In this document: positions 11,944 to 25,090 of the stretch, one piece after another
Layout: the number at the start of each line of letters is the position of its first letter
Position numbering within the stretch: the stretch's first letter is position 1
Assembly (NCBI GenBank): GCA_951230915.1
Contig: OX579641.1
Location: forward strand, 12,152,001-12,216,000
Direction: 5' to 3'
Source of the DNA: Antitrichia curtipendula
Taxonomy: Eukaryota; Streptophyta; Bryopsida; Hypnales; Leucodontaceae
DNA: 64,000 nt
Translations under genes and position numbers: made by a program
Notes under the pieces: model-generated
Database searches by the model: none
Seen by the model: the letters and a program-made list of their open reading frames with translations, nothing else
Told to the model about the DNA's origin: nothing

Positions 11944-12175
11944 AACGTCCGCGCCCTGACTTCCGTCCATGCCCCGACACAGTCTCGTCCCTGGCCTAGC
12001 TTCCGTCTGCGTCCTAATCGGTGACGTCCGCGCCCTGGATTGTACTTGGCAGCCAGGTGGCGTCAAAGTGGCATCCACATCACCTGTTTTTTCAATGGCA
12101 AAAAGTCAACTTAGTGTTGACTACATCAGACGGGCAAGACCTTTATCGGACGGGCGAACCGAACGTCTGTCCACT
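11944..12175. repeat. GGACG-type minisatellite in reverse orientation (terminal block)
   Basis: CGTCCGCGCCCTG-type units on the plus strand, interrupted by unique sequence around 12054-12128. It mirrors the left terminal array and ends at the inverted TTGTCATAGTGGAC sequence. Confidence 0.7.
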
Positions 12176-12182
12176 ATGACAA

Positions 12183-15180
12183 CCTTGACAATTGCAATCC
12201 CAAAAGAAAAAAGTTAGCTATATAAATGGTTGGCTTTATGTTCAATTTAGAGCAATTTCTTAGAATCTCCAAAAAGCCCTTCTACATGCAGGATCTATAC
12301 ATGTGTAGAATTGTTTTGGAAGTGTTACAATTTTTTGATTAATCATCAATGTTTACGAACTTTGTACTGGGTTTTTTTCCTCAACTCACTTTCCAAATAC
12401 AAGTTACTTAGAAAACTAAGAAACTAAAGTACTAATTGTTCAATTGTAAGTGTTAGTCAAACAAATCATAGAAAGTAGTGTGTCAATACCATCTTCTTGC
12501 TATAAACAATTTTGTTCAGCTTTATATATTAATCGAACATTAATGTCAATTTTTGGTTAAAAAAGACATATATGGTATGTTTTTCTTGCAAAATTTTTCA
12601 AGAACATATTTTCAATGTGGGATAACTTTAATTCCCAACTACTAGAAAATGAACTTCAATGTAAGAAAAGTGAAACCCTTGAAATCTGGTATTGTCAGCC
12701 CCAATATAACTCTTTTTCTTCACTATGAAGGGCTATATGTTTAGAGGAATGCGTTCAAAGTTTTTGAAAATACTTATGGACACAATAGCGCAAATAAGTG
12801 CAGAATTCAACATATAGATGTATTGAATAAATACATAGGAACAGTGTTGGTGGTCTACAAAGAAAGAAGGAAATTGTATTTCACACAAATTTTAGACAAC
12901 TAAAGGGCCTCAAGGTTTGTAGGGTTGTAAGGCCAATTATGTAATTGAAATTCAATGATGTGGATTGAAAGATTGTTAAAACAAGTAAATAACATTATGT
13001 GGAGTTTTTTATTTCATGAAAGTGTGCAAACTTGAATCTGAATTGACTCCCTTGACAATAGTCTATGGTACGATTGGAATTCTTACAGTGTCCAAGATCT
13101 CTGTAGCATGTACCTTAAAAAGAAAGAATGACAAAGTGAGATGTTTATTTTGTAGGTAGTAGTGGAAGCTTTGCTAGAATTGAGGAATGTGAAAGAACTT
13201 AGTAACGTGGAATGCAAGCAACACATTCTTTGGAAATTACATTTCCATTGCAAGGTGTGATCTTTTGGAGGTTTCATTGTCTTTTCAATGTTAATCAAAC
13301 AATTTAGGGAAGAAGTACTACAAGAATTACATGTAGGATATTTAGGAAGTTGGACTAATGACATTGTAATAGAAAAATGTTTGAAGGTCATTGCAAAAAA
13401 AGTGGGTCCTATTTAGTAGTCATAGTGCGAGTGATTCTCTTCCCATCCGCCATAGCTTTTGAAGCAAAATTGCAATGAACATGAAGTTTTTATTGGAGAT
13501 GTTGAACTTGATGGTAATCAAGTCCCTTACTTTATAAAAAAAAATTATATTTGAAAATGAGTTCTATTAATTTGTCACAATGTAAGGAGTGCATATGGGA
13601 AGCCTTCAGATTTTGTGATGTGGAGGTGAAATTGTCATGTTGTGTTTCCATATTAATCGTAATTGCATTTTTCTACATGCATAAAGATTTTATGGCTACG
13701 GTACAAAGTATAAGGAATTCAAGCAGTAGTTTCACATATTCAAGGATTGACATGTGACTATAATAAAGGAAATGTACAATCTATACAGTTATGAAGAAGT
13801 TAAACATTCACAATGAATTCAATACATTAGAGGCGCGTCAATGGAATTGCTTAAAGTCAAACCTATCTGAATTTGTATTGTAAATTGTGTCGCTTTCATA
13901 CTATGTTTGACATGTTCTATTCAATATGCGCTTAGAACTGCTGACTTATAATGCTATAATTGTTTATAGAATATTAAGCTTTTAATTTTTTTATAAATTG
14001 AAGGTGGTTCTTTTTTGGTGAAGGTAATTCAATGCCTAGGAACAGTGAATGCATATGACTTTGAAGTGTAGAACTTGCAAGGGAAGAATGGTGGAGATGT
14101 TGATAGAGCATCCGGTTGTGGCAGATTTCTGAAGAAGAGCAAAGGGTTCATAACGCAATAAGTATTAGTGGAAGATTTATGGACACTTGTATTATATAGT
14201 CTTATATAGAATAAATAACATTAAAGACATCCACCTTAGGTATTTTCTTTCTCCTTTTATGTTGAACTAGCAATTCAATTTTTAAAGTTTTGAATATTTC
14301 AAGCTAATTTCATTGTCATTCTTGTGGACTTGATTCTTTTTTGTTAAACATACGAATTTGTCAGAGGAAGTCATGAATTCATGCAGGATGAGAGTTATGA
14401 ATAATTCCTTTAATATGCATGTCTTTTAATTTTCTTTTGTTCCTTGTCAATGTATGAGTTGTTTTTGAAAACCTTTTCTGTCGTTCCAAAGTTTTATACT
14501 AGTACATTATGTATATTATAGTAAGCTTTGCTCTCACTTTATTTTGGTTATAATAGAAATTCATAGTACAACTTCTAGTGTGATGTTTATCATGTGCATG
14601 AATACTTTGTATTGGTTTGATATAGAAATTTGTAGTAGAAGTTTCAATGTGATGTTTATCATGTGCATGAACACTTTGTTTAGCCCTCACCAATAAAAAG
14701 GACATTGAATGCAACAATCTATTACATTATTAATGTGCTCTTGTGAGATTCAAACATCTTGTCGCAATGAAGTACGTATAGTACTCCAAAATAAACATCT
14801 ATATGTTTTAATATTATTTATGTGATGGGAGATTAGTAACTCAAAGGTAGAGAGGTGGTTTTTATTAAGTTAACTTTTACTTTAGCTTGCAATTTTCAAA
14901 ATGCTTTTACTTTTTTTGATAGACAAAAAATAGTATATAAAGGTAATAGTGAGTGCATTTCCATTATATGTTATTGAAAAGAGATATACCCGGTTTATAT
15001 ATATTAATAATATTATAGGTTGAAGATTTAAAGTGTAGTGGATTATCTAAAGCAAAATTTCTTATTCATTATTATGCATGAACATAACAATTGTTATTTC
15101 AAACATAGCGAAAAATTATTTACATGTGGTCAAGCAAGTGGCAGCCAAAGATGTGATTGGAGGGAAGTGAGAATCACAAC
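12183..15180. other. AT-rich intergenic DNA
   Basis: No gene is supported. A two-copy imperfect tandem repeat with a 69-bp period lies at about 14562-14690 (shared segment TGATGTTTATCATGTGCATG at 14581 and 14650). It accounts for the repeated HAHDKHH-like peptide in the reverse frame. Confidence 0.4.
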
Positions 15181-15306
15181 GTTACTATTTTGATAATGCT
15201 ACTTCTCCAAAGTCACCAAAAGATACGGTACCATATGCAGTGGATCGCTTACAACGGAAAGATGCTATGAGAAACCAAGTTCGTTTCTTGATGGTGCAAG
15301 CAGGGG
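15181..15306 (+). CDS. Gene fragment next to the assembly gap, unrecognised
   Basis: The plus-strand frame reads YFDNATSPKSPKDTVPYAVD and then a basic, hydrophilic segment ending MVQAG, where it runs into the N gap. An in-frame TGA lies a short distance upstream. After the gap, an acceptor-like TTTTGCAG precedes IEKFHVEVGDLDKAVEIFE, which resembles a tetratricopeptide-type helix, and then stops. The composition and sense-like peptide suggest part of a real or recently decayed gene, but most of it lies in unsequenced bases. No function can be assigned. Confidence 0.25.
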
Positions 15307-15506
15307 NNNNNNNNNNNNNNNNNNNNNNNNNNNNNNNNNNNNNNNNNNNNNNNNNNNNNNNNNNNNNNNNNNNNNNNNNNNNNNNNNNNNNNNNNNNNNN
15401 NNNNNNNNNNNNNNNNNNNNNNNNNNNNNNNNNNNNNNNNNNNNNNNNNNNNNNNNNNNNNNNNNNNNNNNNNNNNNNNNNNNNNNNNNNNNNNNNNNNN
15501 NNNNNN
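15307..15506. other. Assembly gap of 200 N
   Basis: Exactly 200 N characters. The round number suggests a scaffold placeholder rather than a measured length, so distances across it are unreliable. Confidence 0.95.
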
Positions 15507-18500
15507 AACAGCTGGCTTGAGTAATTTTGCAGATTGAAAAGTTTCATGTTGAAGTGGGAGATCTTGACAAAGCGGTAGAGATATTTGAGCCTATTTCTTA
15601 TTTTCTTGGTATTTAGGCACACTTGCTAAATCTGTGTACAGATTATGCGTCCTATTCCTTTACAGGCCTAAGGAAAAGTTTATTTCCTTTGGAGGAGGCT
15701 GCACTCTTCTATCATAAAAGTCTTCTCTAACTATGAAAGATTCAGTCGAGTAGAAGCAAGGACATTTTGCAGATTGAAAAGTTTTATGTGAAGTTTGTCT
15801 GGCCAATGAATTGGCTTGTTCATGCGTATAGTCTTGTAGAAAGGGAGCTGGCCTCTATCTTAAAACAGAGAGAGCTTCTCGATGGATTCAGTTTCAAGGA
15901 GACTTCAGTGTGGATCCTTATTACCCGATATATGGACACTGTTGGACCATTGTCAGTCTTACTGCCAACAAATCCTCTAGTAGATGTACTCAAAATTCAT
16001 GGAAATTAATCGTGCTAGTAATGTCAATGGCATCAATGACCTTGGATGTTCTTCAAACCTCATTCCACAACAACCAGTTCCATCGGTGTAGTCCACCGAC
16101 TTCAGATTGAATTTTGAAGGACTTAGTACAAACAATAAGTTGTTTAGGATTCGTCTGAGAATTCGACAGAGGTGCAAGACAGCTTTGCTTTCAGCTTCGT
16201 CGTGTGTTGAGCCACAACCTATCTAGACCATATCCCACCGTTTTGATTCAGTTTACAGGAATCAATTTCTCAGCAAGCTGTGGATTATACCAAATCGTTT
16301 GTCATCCTCTTTTCGATACGAAAGAAATCACTTCAACTCCGCAATAACTGGCGATCGATTGAAAAATAAAATTGCACGTAGTGATGGTACTATCAATGCA
16401 ATTCAATTTCTAGTGGGTTTGCAACAAATTGGCTTTACATGCAGTAGCTAGAAACTACCCTCCGGCCTTATCGATCAAGTTAGCAAGAAGTGGTTGTTGC
16501 TCCAAGGAATCACGCCTTCAATCGTTAGAAATTGAATTCAGAGAAGACCGAGCAATTAATTTGGACTGGCCTGAATAACTATGCACGCATTGCGAGGGAA
16601 AAAAACTCATTTGAATATGATTAAGAAGACTGCAAGCTGAATTTACATTGACAAACCACCGAGTTTGGGATTTCAATAATTTCTGGCTAGTCAACCAAGT
16701 GCTACGAGGCGCGAACAATGCATGAATCCAACAGAAGTACCGGCCCTGCGTCTAAGTCTTTGATACACATTGAGCAAACATAGTATGCAAGCCTTGCTAT
16801 GCATAGACTGCCTCTATCGACTTCAATAACAAGATCGAGGTATTTTTCTCGAAAGCAGGCAGGAGTGAATCAACACCCCGGCGTCCAAACCCTCGATTTG
16901 ATCGAACTTCTTTTTCTCTTATAAATTCTCGTTTTCAATTCCTAAAATTGACTTCGTACACTTGTGCAAATCTGCCCAACAATAAGTGAGGGAGAAAAAA
17001 CGCAGTACATATCTTTGCTACCAATGGAAAGAAATTGAACTCATGTGAGCAGGCCACAAATCCCACAATATTCTCTACTTGCAATCTGCAAGCCACCATG
17101 TAAAACTCAGTTGTTGAAGCAGTGGAGCGCGCGATGAGTAGGACTGGAATTCAAGATGCGTTGATTCTTTGATACAGGTCCTCACATCTTTGAGTTCAAG
17201 CATGAAATCATTGATATGCAATCATCCGTTGCATCATAACAAACCACAATGCAACAAAAGTGAAAAGAGTGGGTAGTCAAGAATGTTCCCTTTGATTGTT
17301 GTAATGAAGTATACCCTAATACTCCAAACCGGAAACTGAGTCTGCAGAAGTTGCCGTTGACAGAACGGAGAGCAAAATCCAGTGCATGGGAAGAGCGATG
17401 GAGCGGTAGTGGAGCGCGTGAGGAATGGAACTTTATGCATTGGTTCTCCAAGATTCCAAGTAACGCCCATTCTTCCCATGCCACCCACTTGCAAAAGCGA
17501 TGGTAAACACGGTGCCAAAAGGTTGACTTTTTTAAACATCATGTAGGAACTACTCTAACCATCCCCTGAACTTCGAGAAGGCTTGCGTTAGACCCTCCAT
17601 GCATGCGGAGGGTCTGACTCAAAATACTATTCACCCTGCAAATGCAAATGCAAATGCTTCGAATAGAAGAACCCACGCTTGACGTTGTGTAGGCAGCTTG
17701 TATTGTCTACATGAATTGAAGTTAAACTTCCAATGTAAAATTCTTTACCTTGGCCAAATGGACACTAAGAATCGTGATTTTCCCCGCCAAGTTTGTGTAC
17801 AATCTGTTCGCAAAGTGGAAAATCGGGATCAGCGAGGTGATGAGGACGTTGTGTCTGTGCCTCATATCGGTTTCTTACGCCTCCCAATTTTGTGCGAGCA
17901 CCTCATCAGTAGTTTATTCAATACATCTAGTAGGTGCAGAGATAGATGTGCTTAAAAGAACTCTTTAGTAACCACAAATGTGCTTGCTGAAACCACCGTT
18001 ATGAGAGAAAAGGTATGAGGCTCATGCACACTTTATAATAACTCAATGAAACAAACGGAAGTTGCCTCTTAACTGTCTCGAGATAGGATAAGATGAGCTA
18101 AAACATTCATAATTCCTGCCCATCTGCATCAACAGCATGTGCAGTGGCAATGTATACGTTTCTCAAAGCAACTTCTGTGTAAAGTTGGGTACCGATTTGA
18201 ATGTGCATAGGGATCTGAAATTCTAAACTAATTATCATTTAAGAGTTCTTTGGCTTTTATGGGAAATCTAATTTCCTTAAAATAATATTTAAAAATTTAC
18301 ATAGGAAGAGAATTGCAATTGGCATCCAACCCAAGTCATTTCATATTTTTGGGACCTTTGTGGAATTAGTTACGAATTTCTAAAGTTGAAACGCAGTTTC
18401 ACTAGAATCGACCACCAAATTGTACCTATAGAAAATATGATTGGTTTTAGAGGCCAATGGCTTTTAGAAGAAACTATTGTATAATATTTCAAATTAATCC

Positions 18501-20382
18501 CTGAGTCTTCTCCAAAATTGATGATTCAAGAAAAATCATTAAAAAATTTCATTTGGAAGAATATTTTGGAATTTATATAGAAATGGAAGTTGTAGGTTTT
18601 TAATTTTAGATTCCATCCATATGGTTAGATTCACCATTGGTATCACCAATAATTTTTTAAGAATTTTGAAAGGAAAAATTTAAAATTCCTTTAAAATTCA
18701 ATCACAAGCAAAATATTATCATTTTTAGAAAAGAGCTTGTTGGAATGAATATCAAAGGTGGTACTCTTGGTATAGTGATTTTTTGGAATATCTGTGTTCT
18801 TCACATCTATGACCTCATTTTTGTAAATCCAGTTTTGAACTAGAGTCAATGCAATTCTGCCTTGGTCAACCACTTAACATACTTCCAAATTTGTAATTTT
18901 AGAAATATATTTATTTTAGTAACACCAAATCCAACCGATAGATAGAACAAGAACTTCATAAAGTAACTGTACAAATTAGGATGACTTTCATTCAAACAGA
19001 ATGAGAAAGAACCAAAAGTTTCAATCTGTGCATTGTCTAGAAATTAGATGTTGGAGCACTCTAGGGTCAAGAGTGTTCATTGAAGAACTCATCTAGTTTT
19101 TGTATACATAAACTACTTGAAACAATTTTCATTGAATATTCATAGAGAGAAAAATGATTTGACATGTAAATGCACTCTTGGTATTAGTTACAATTTTTTG
19201 AAGTAGGAATGTAGTGGTCATTGAAGAGGAGGACCTCTTAAAATGTTCATTACATATACATCATAAAAAACATAATTTACTTATGTTTATTAACCTATAG
19301 AGGACCATTGCCCCTTCAGGGGATAAATGAGATTATTGTGTTTCAGTTCCATGTTAGAGCTACAAACAAATCAATATTCCATTCACTCTTGAACCAACTT
19401 CTACTTAATATTTTTTTAATGATTAAAAATTGAATGCTTTGTGATTGCCTATTTTTTCTAGAATATCAACTCAATTTTTCATCATATAAAATTAGAAATC
19501 CAAAAGAAGAAGAGCAAAAAATTTAAGTTACAAAGGTTCAAAGCCAAAAAATGTAGTTGATAAAGGTGCAAAAAAACTTGTTTTCTTCACTATAAATGCA
19601 AATATTCAACAATGTACAAGGCCGAAGTTCCAGAATTCTCTTCTACACATTATTACAATAGTCTAGTACAAGATCTTATGATTAGATAGGTAAGAAAAAC
19701 ATTTTTGAAATTATTGCACTCTTTGCTATAGAAATGATGGTTATGAGTGAATTTTGATGGATAAAAGGCGTTGGGACTTTAGGGGTTAAGAAATTAATTA
19801 ACTAAATGAAAAGTTTTTCCCGTATTCTGCATTGCTTCTTGTATGCTTTTAAATATGCAAAGGAACATTGGAAATAGTGAGGTTGACTAGGCTTCATACA
19901 TTGAAAGTTGTAGTTATGACATGCAATGGTTGTTAAATTGTCTATCACTATTATATCTATAGAATTGTGTTGAAGCAAAAGAGTAGAATAAGCCCTAAAC
20001 CATGGTCGATGTGATTTTGTAATGTTTTTTACTAGGGAATGTGGATATGTCAAGATTCAGGTGAAGTTATTGTTCTTTGGAACATGGAGGAGAAGTTTTT
20101 TAATATTCATTGTTTTCATGAAATTACAGTGGAGGCAATGTTGTCGAAGATAGTGGAATTCTAAAACACTTTACAAAACATGTAACTATTATCCACCAGT
20201 GACACACAAAAAGGGCAACGGAAGCATTTGGAAGTCCAGTGGTATTCCATGCTGTAGGATCAACGGTGGTTGCCACAGAGTGAAGAAGCATAGGGGTAAG
20301 AGTGGTGCGTGTGGTCCGGGGAAGACTTTTCTAAGAGGAAGGTAGTGCACCTATTGTTGGACAACCCCAATCTACTAATGGC
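15507..20382. other. Intergenic DNA with possible gene debris
   Basis: A 20-bp segment TTTTGCAGATTGAAAAGTTT occurs twice about 236 bp apart (about 15528 and 15765), each time followed by a similar peptide start (IEKFHVE, IEKFYVK). This suggests a small duplication of a gene fragment. Between 15.7 and 17.6 kb the composition is less AT-rich, with several short open frames on both strands but no recognisable domain. From 18.2 kb the sequence is AT-rich and featureless. Confidence 0.35.
17590..17615. repeat. Perfect 9-bp inverted repeat
   Basis: AGACCCTCC and GGAGGGTCT flank the 8-base centre ATGCATGC. It could form a short hairpin, and no neighbouring gene explains it. Confidence 0.6.
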
Positions 20383-20700
20383 ATGGTTAAACTTCTTGGG
20401 AACGATGGTCGTGTTGTGGCATTTGGCATGGTGGATTTGAACTTCAGTTGTGATGATAAACTTTACAGAGTGAGATTACGTCCTTTTGAAATAGCGGTTT
20501 ATATTACACATGTTGTACATGGAATAAAATGGATTGGTGAATTGGTAGGGAAGTATATGAAAGATTGTGTAGATAAAGTTATACGATGGTGTTGTGCTTC
20601 AATTCATTGGCTACTTCCCTCAAAAGTAAGAACAACAACCACAGTTTCAAGAGAGGGGAATAATTTTTCTTTTCCTCTAGTTCCAACACCTGAGGGGTGA
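20383..20700 (+). CDS. Hypothetical open frame, possibly transposon debris
   Basis: An ATG-initiated frame of 105 codons with a plausible protein composition: a hydrophobic and charged stretch (FEIAVYITHVVHG), then WCCASIHWLLPS. No family is recognised. It lies about 1.2 kb upstream of a decayed DUF7869-type gene on the same strand and may belong to the same former element, but no splice link could be drawn. Confidence 0.2.
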   Translation: MVKLLGNDGRVVAFGMVDLNFSCDDKLYRVRLRPFEIAVYITHVVHGIKWIGELVGKYMKDCVDKVIRWCCASIHWLLPSKVRTTTTVSREGNNFSFPLVPTPEG

Positions 20701-21900
20701 TTGCACGCTATGGTCGTCCCCCCCGGCCCGATGTGCGATCAAATGCGATATGTACAAACTGTGGTATGCCACGCATCCCGGCGACTTTATTGGTTGGTTT
20801 GACAAAATGACCGTCAATTTGGGGGCATCCGTAGCCGCCAATGCTTCGATGGCTGAATTTCATACTTTTTCATTGTACACTATGTACTAGGAGATACCTG
20901 TACAATACTCTCGCACTGTGATTGAGAGTACTAATGATACTCTAGATTGAGGTTATAGAAGTTTTCTATTCTATTTTTTCAAATGCCATTCTCTCAATCC
21001 CAAAACTTACATCAACATACTTTAGATGATAATAGTGCACGGTAGTGATGTCTCTCTGGTCCTTTGTACCCTAGTTTGACATCATTCTATGACCTAGGCA
21101 CATATTACAATCATACACACCTAATCAATATATTCCAGTATACTCAATGTATTCAAGTTATTGGGCTTCCTCTTGAACTCGCAAGCTTCTGAAAACTTTT
21201 AGGAGATCTTTGCACACTGACAGGAACAAATGTTTTGGCTGTTGCTTCTCTTTTTTTTCTCACCGTACACCTTGAGCTCAAACAGGAGATCCTTCTGATT
21301 TTAAAACTTCTACGCTAGCTTTCCCGTGTTTGCACAAGGATTGCGTGCGCCTTCTTTTGGAGTGAAGGGATGTCAAATGAAACTGTAATCGCGAACCTGG
21401 TGCCGAATGGTGGATGCCGCTTGTTCTACAAGACTTTGACAAAGACCTCATTGTTTGTGTTGGTGCGTAACTCCTCACTTATGCTTTGTCATAAATTCTA
21501 TTTTTTTTCTTAAAAGATTTCCCTCATCTTTGGTCACTGCCATGCAGATGGTGCTAGCATGGTTTGTGTGTCAGTATGGAGATAAATGTGAGGAAGTTGT
21601 TAGAGAAGTTCTCCTATGACGCAAGGCTTTCAAGGGAGCACTATGAACTTCACCAAAGGAGGAGTACCTCAACGTAAATAGAGGAGGAGGTATTCAATGG
21701 AAAATCGAAGGGTTAGGATGAGAAGTCCAAAAAAGAGGGGGGAGTCAGCAAGTCAAAAAGTTACCTTCGAAAGTGTTTCGTGCGCAAAGGAGAAAGGAAC
21801 ATGTAAACGGAATTGTTTGCGTGAGGTAGATGCAAAATATGTATTGGATCAACAATATATGGCATAGGGGCAGAAGTATGAAGTATGGGCTATTTGGATA

Positions 21901-24050
21901 ATGCAAATGTTGAATGTCTTCTATACTTGCACAAAGGGCTCCACAAGAGACAAGTACATCACTAGATTAGATGGCGTAGTCGTTTGCAATGCATGTTATG
22001 CCGCGGTGTTGGGTTATTCTCAGAGGCGTTTGAAACAGTTGAAGACAACAGACGTTGTATACGGCAGAGTAGCAGCAGTTCATGGAAATATGTGTAAAAG
22101 AAGGGAAAGTGCGAAAATGTCAGCAGCTAGGGAAAGCCTTGACGTTTTTGTGAATGAAGTAGGATGTTAGCAACTGCATCAATCGGTACGTAGGAAAACA
22201 GACAATGCGGTGTTACCATTGATTATGTTGCCAATGAATACGAGCAAGTTGGATGTTTTTTGATATGTGAATGAAGAAGTGAAGAAACTAGTAGACAGAT
22301 CAGAATTGTCGATGAGCTTGTTCAATCGACTTTGGCGGAAGGAGTTTCCACACGTGCAAACTCCATCTTTCTCTAGGTTCTTCAAGTACTATCACTGTTG
22401 GGAGTACAAATGTGGAATGGAGTCGACGACAAAATAATGCAGTAGCGAAGGTGAAGATTAAAGAGTTGTACATGCTGCACATCCGATATCAGATGGAGGA
22501 GAGACGAGATTATTGGATATTCAAGAAATCTACTATGATCACTCCAGATTTTTTTATGTGCTTGATTGTGGATGGTATGGATCAAAATACAACCATGATA
22601 CCAAGGATGAGGCAGACTATAAAGAACATTGAATCTTGATTTGTGAAGACTCATTTGTGTGGTGTACTTGTGCATGAGATCGACTTATATGCAAATGTGT
22701 GGATAGATGTTCACCACAAGCATGATAGCAATCAAGTCATAACATCAGTGATGAACGTAATATGCGACGTGAAGCGAAGGAAGGGATCATTGCCACCGAC
22801 ATTGAGGATTCAAGCAGATAACACCACGAGGGATAACAAGAACGTTTACATGTTTGCTATGTGCACTGCACTAGTGGGGTTGGGTTTCTTCAAGGAAGTG
22901 CATCTTTGTTTTTTGATAGTGGGCCACACGCATGAGGACATCATTCAGAGATTCAGTTTCATTTTCAATGTACTAAAGAGGAAAGATATAGATACACTGG
23001 AGGAGATGCTGCAATTGGTGGAGAAAATAACATCATATATGGAGGCTTTCGTGAGTGCTCGCAAGCTTGAACACATCCGTGATTGGAAGGGATTCATCAC
23101 ACCTCATTTGCTATGAGGGGGATTGAATGAGTTCATTGTACATAAGGAGAAGATGGTGTTGAGAGGTAACAATCGGATCAGGGACATGGAAGTGGTGGAT
23201 GAAACAAATGAATTCAAATAGTATTTGGAGGATTTTCCACGTTGAAGTAGAGAAGGCTTCCGCGATTTATCATTTTGGCCAAGTGATGTCAGAAATCAAA
23301 ATGGGGATGGTAGTGCTGCTTCGAATGTACAAGAAACTGATACAATTTCAAATGGAACAAGTGATGCAAATGAGACAGAAATGGGGAGTGCAACCGTGGA
23401 TGTGATTATGGTAACAATGCCAAATCCTAAGAAGAAGGGTTACTTTGGACCCCATAGAGATAGACCCCCACAACAAGCATCACGGAGAGTGACTAGGGAG
23501 AGGAATAGAGGCAGAAGAAATGAGGTTTTACCAAAAGTAATACAAGATGCATAAGAAGATCCTTTTCTTCCATTCAATCCGGAGAACAACATTGTTGTAT
23601 GCTAGTATGTAGCTCTTACAGTAGAGCTCGCGGAAGTAAGAGAGGGGGGTACCTTTTTTTGTAGGGAAGGTGCTCGAATTTGGTCAGCGGACATGGATAT
23701 CAAAGATGAAGATTTTGTGGTATTGGCCTAATTTGAGACCTGGAGCAGAAGTAGAAGCAAATAGTAACAGAGTGAGGTACATGAACTGCATGGAATCTAC
23801 ATAGGAATTGTCTGGTGAGAGGTTTGCCTGGATGGAGAAAGAAGCCGTTATATATTTTTGGATGGATGTTCCGCGTCGAGAGAGAGGTAGTCACGTCGTA
23901 GGTTCAAACGTTACTACTTGTATGGTGTGCGAACAGAAGAGACCATTATCATTCCGCCCAAGGCTAAACCACACCTTGTAGAGTACTTAGCAAGGCAGAT
24001 GGAGGACCTAGATGACGAACGTTTGCAGAATGATTTGAATATGTATTAGT
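21901..24050 (+). pseudogene. Decayed DUF7869-type transposon-associated gene
   Basis: Recognisable coding segments lie in one orientation but are broken by many stops and frame changes. The segment 21901-22170 has a cysteine-containing DGVVVCNACYAAVLG motif. Segments 22412-22639 and 22643-23116 share a frame and are separated only by a TGA; they contain FVKTHLCGVLVHEIDLY, LRIQADNTTRDNKN, FKEVHLCFLIVGHTHEDI and RDWKGFITPHLL. Remnants continue to about 24050 (PNPKKKGYFGPHRDRPPQQ near 23420; a tail ending MEDLDDERLQNDLNMY near 24040). The QADN and GHTHED motifs are what I associate with the DUF7869 family, a transposase-like domain abundant in some plants and algae. The residue after HED(I) is isoleucine where I expect aspartate. 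It is clearly non-functional. The family assignment is from memory and needs a profile search. Confidence 0.6.
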
Positions 24051-25090
24051 GAAGTATTACACTATGTAGTGCGATTTTGACCTTCTAGTTGTAGGCATTT
24101 AGATGTACGTCAATGTGGAGTTTAGAGTAGCATGCTTTCGAAGTATTGTGGAGTGAAGAGTGTATAAGGTTTTTATGAAGTCAGTATACGGTAAGTACCA
24201 TTTGACAAATATGCACCAAGCTAATTTTTCCTACAAAGAGAAAATGATGATTGTGATTAGCTTCTCCCCCCCTCCAACACTTAAAAATTATTATATTGGC
24301 TATCGTACAAACCAAGTGTAATATTGCACCCCTCAAGTGCAAAAATGTCTAATTCAGTGTTTTTAATGGTGGAAAATTTTACACCCCAAAATAAAGATAA
24401 GTTTTGCAATACAACTTGTGTGGATTTCTAAAATGAGACCAATCAAAAATATAAATTGGTTTTTGTTAGCAATTCAAAAAGAATTTTGATGTTCTTAAGT
24501 TAGTATTGTTTGATATAGTTTAATAGTATTGATAGTATGTAGGAGTTACATAATTTCTAACCACTTATGCAATTCAATCTATTTGTGGCATGGTGGCTTG
24601 GTGGCATGTAGAAAACTAGATTTAAGAAGGATTATATGATTTTTGACATTCTTTTCTTCAAAAAAATTTCATGAAGTTTTTTTACAAAGAGTTTATTTGT
24701 CCCATTCTTGATCTATAGACAAACCAATTTTCAACCATAGGCTAGCTACAAAATGGATATAGGTGATCATTGTGGCTTTCAATGTACATGTTGTGATCAT
24801 TTTATGCTTTCAATGTACACCTCCTAGATATTTTTGCTACTCATGTTGGCCATGCTATGCGTGAGTTATAACCTACAATACAACTGATCGGAAATGGAGG
24901 AGTTTAAGCTACAAGAATCGGATGATGGTTGGAAATGGGCTGACTTCTTTAAGGATTTGGTAATTGGGCCCTCAAATCCGCCTCACAGCTTTGCATGCGC
25001 TTGGGCTGAATCACCAAATTGGGGCCAGATTGAGGACCTGAACAACTTTGAATCATGATGGCCTTGCGTCCAACCCCAACATGTGTTTAA
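24051..25090. other. AT-rich intergenic DNA
   Basis: No gene or RNA is supported. The sequence is A+T-rich with short poly(A) runs. Confidence 0.4.

Larger units (their letters stand above)
8027..12182. mobile_element. Non-autonomous 4.16-kb DNA element with inverted GGACG-rich ends
   Basis: A 14-bp sequence TTGTCATAGTGGAC at 8027-8040 recurs exactly in reverse complement at 12169-12182. Inside each end are GGACG/GGGCGCGGACGT-type minisatellite arrays. They read in plus orientation at about 8035-8360 and 9736-9837, and in minus orientation at about 11540-11660, 11944-12053 and 12129-12175. The interior holds a 260-bp direct repeat, a 94-bp tandem array, a 22-bp tandem array and two 115-bp hairpins. 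There is no coding sequence. The symmetrical layout suggests one non-autonomous, foldback-like DNA transposon. The exact ends are uncertain because I could not see a clear target-site duplication. Confidence 0.55.
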
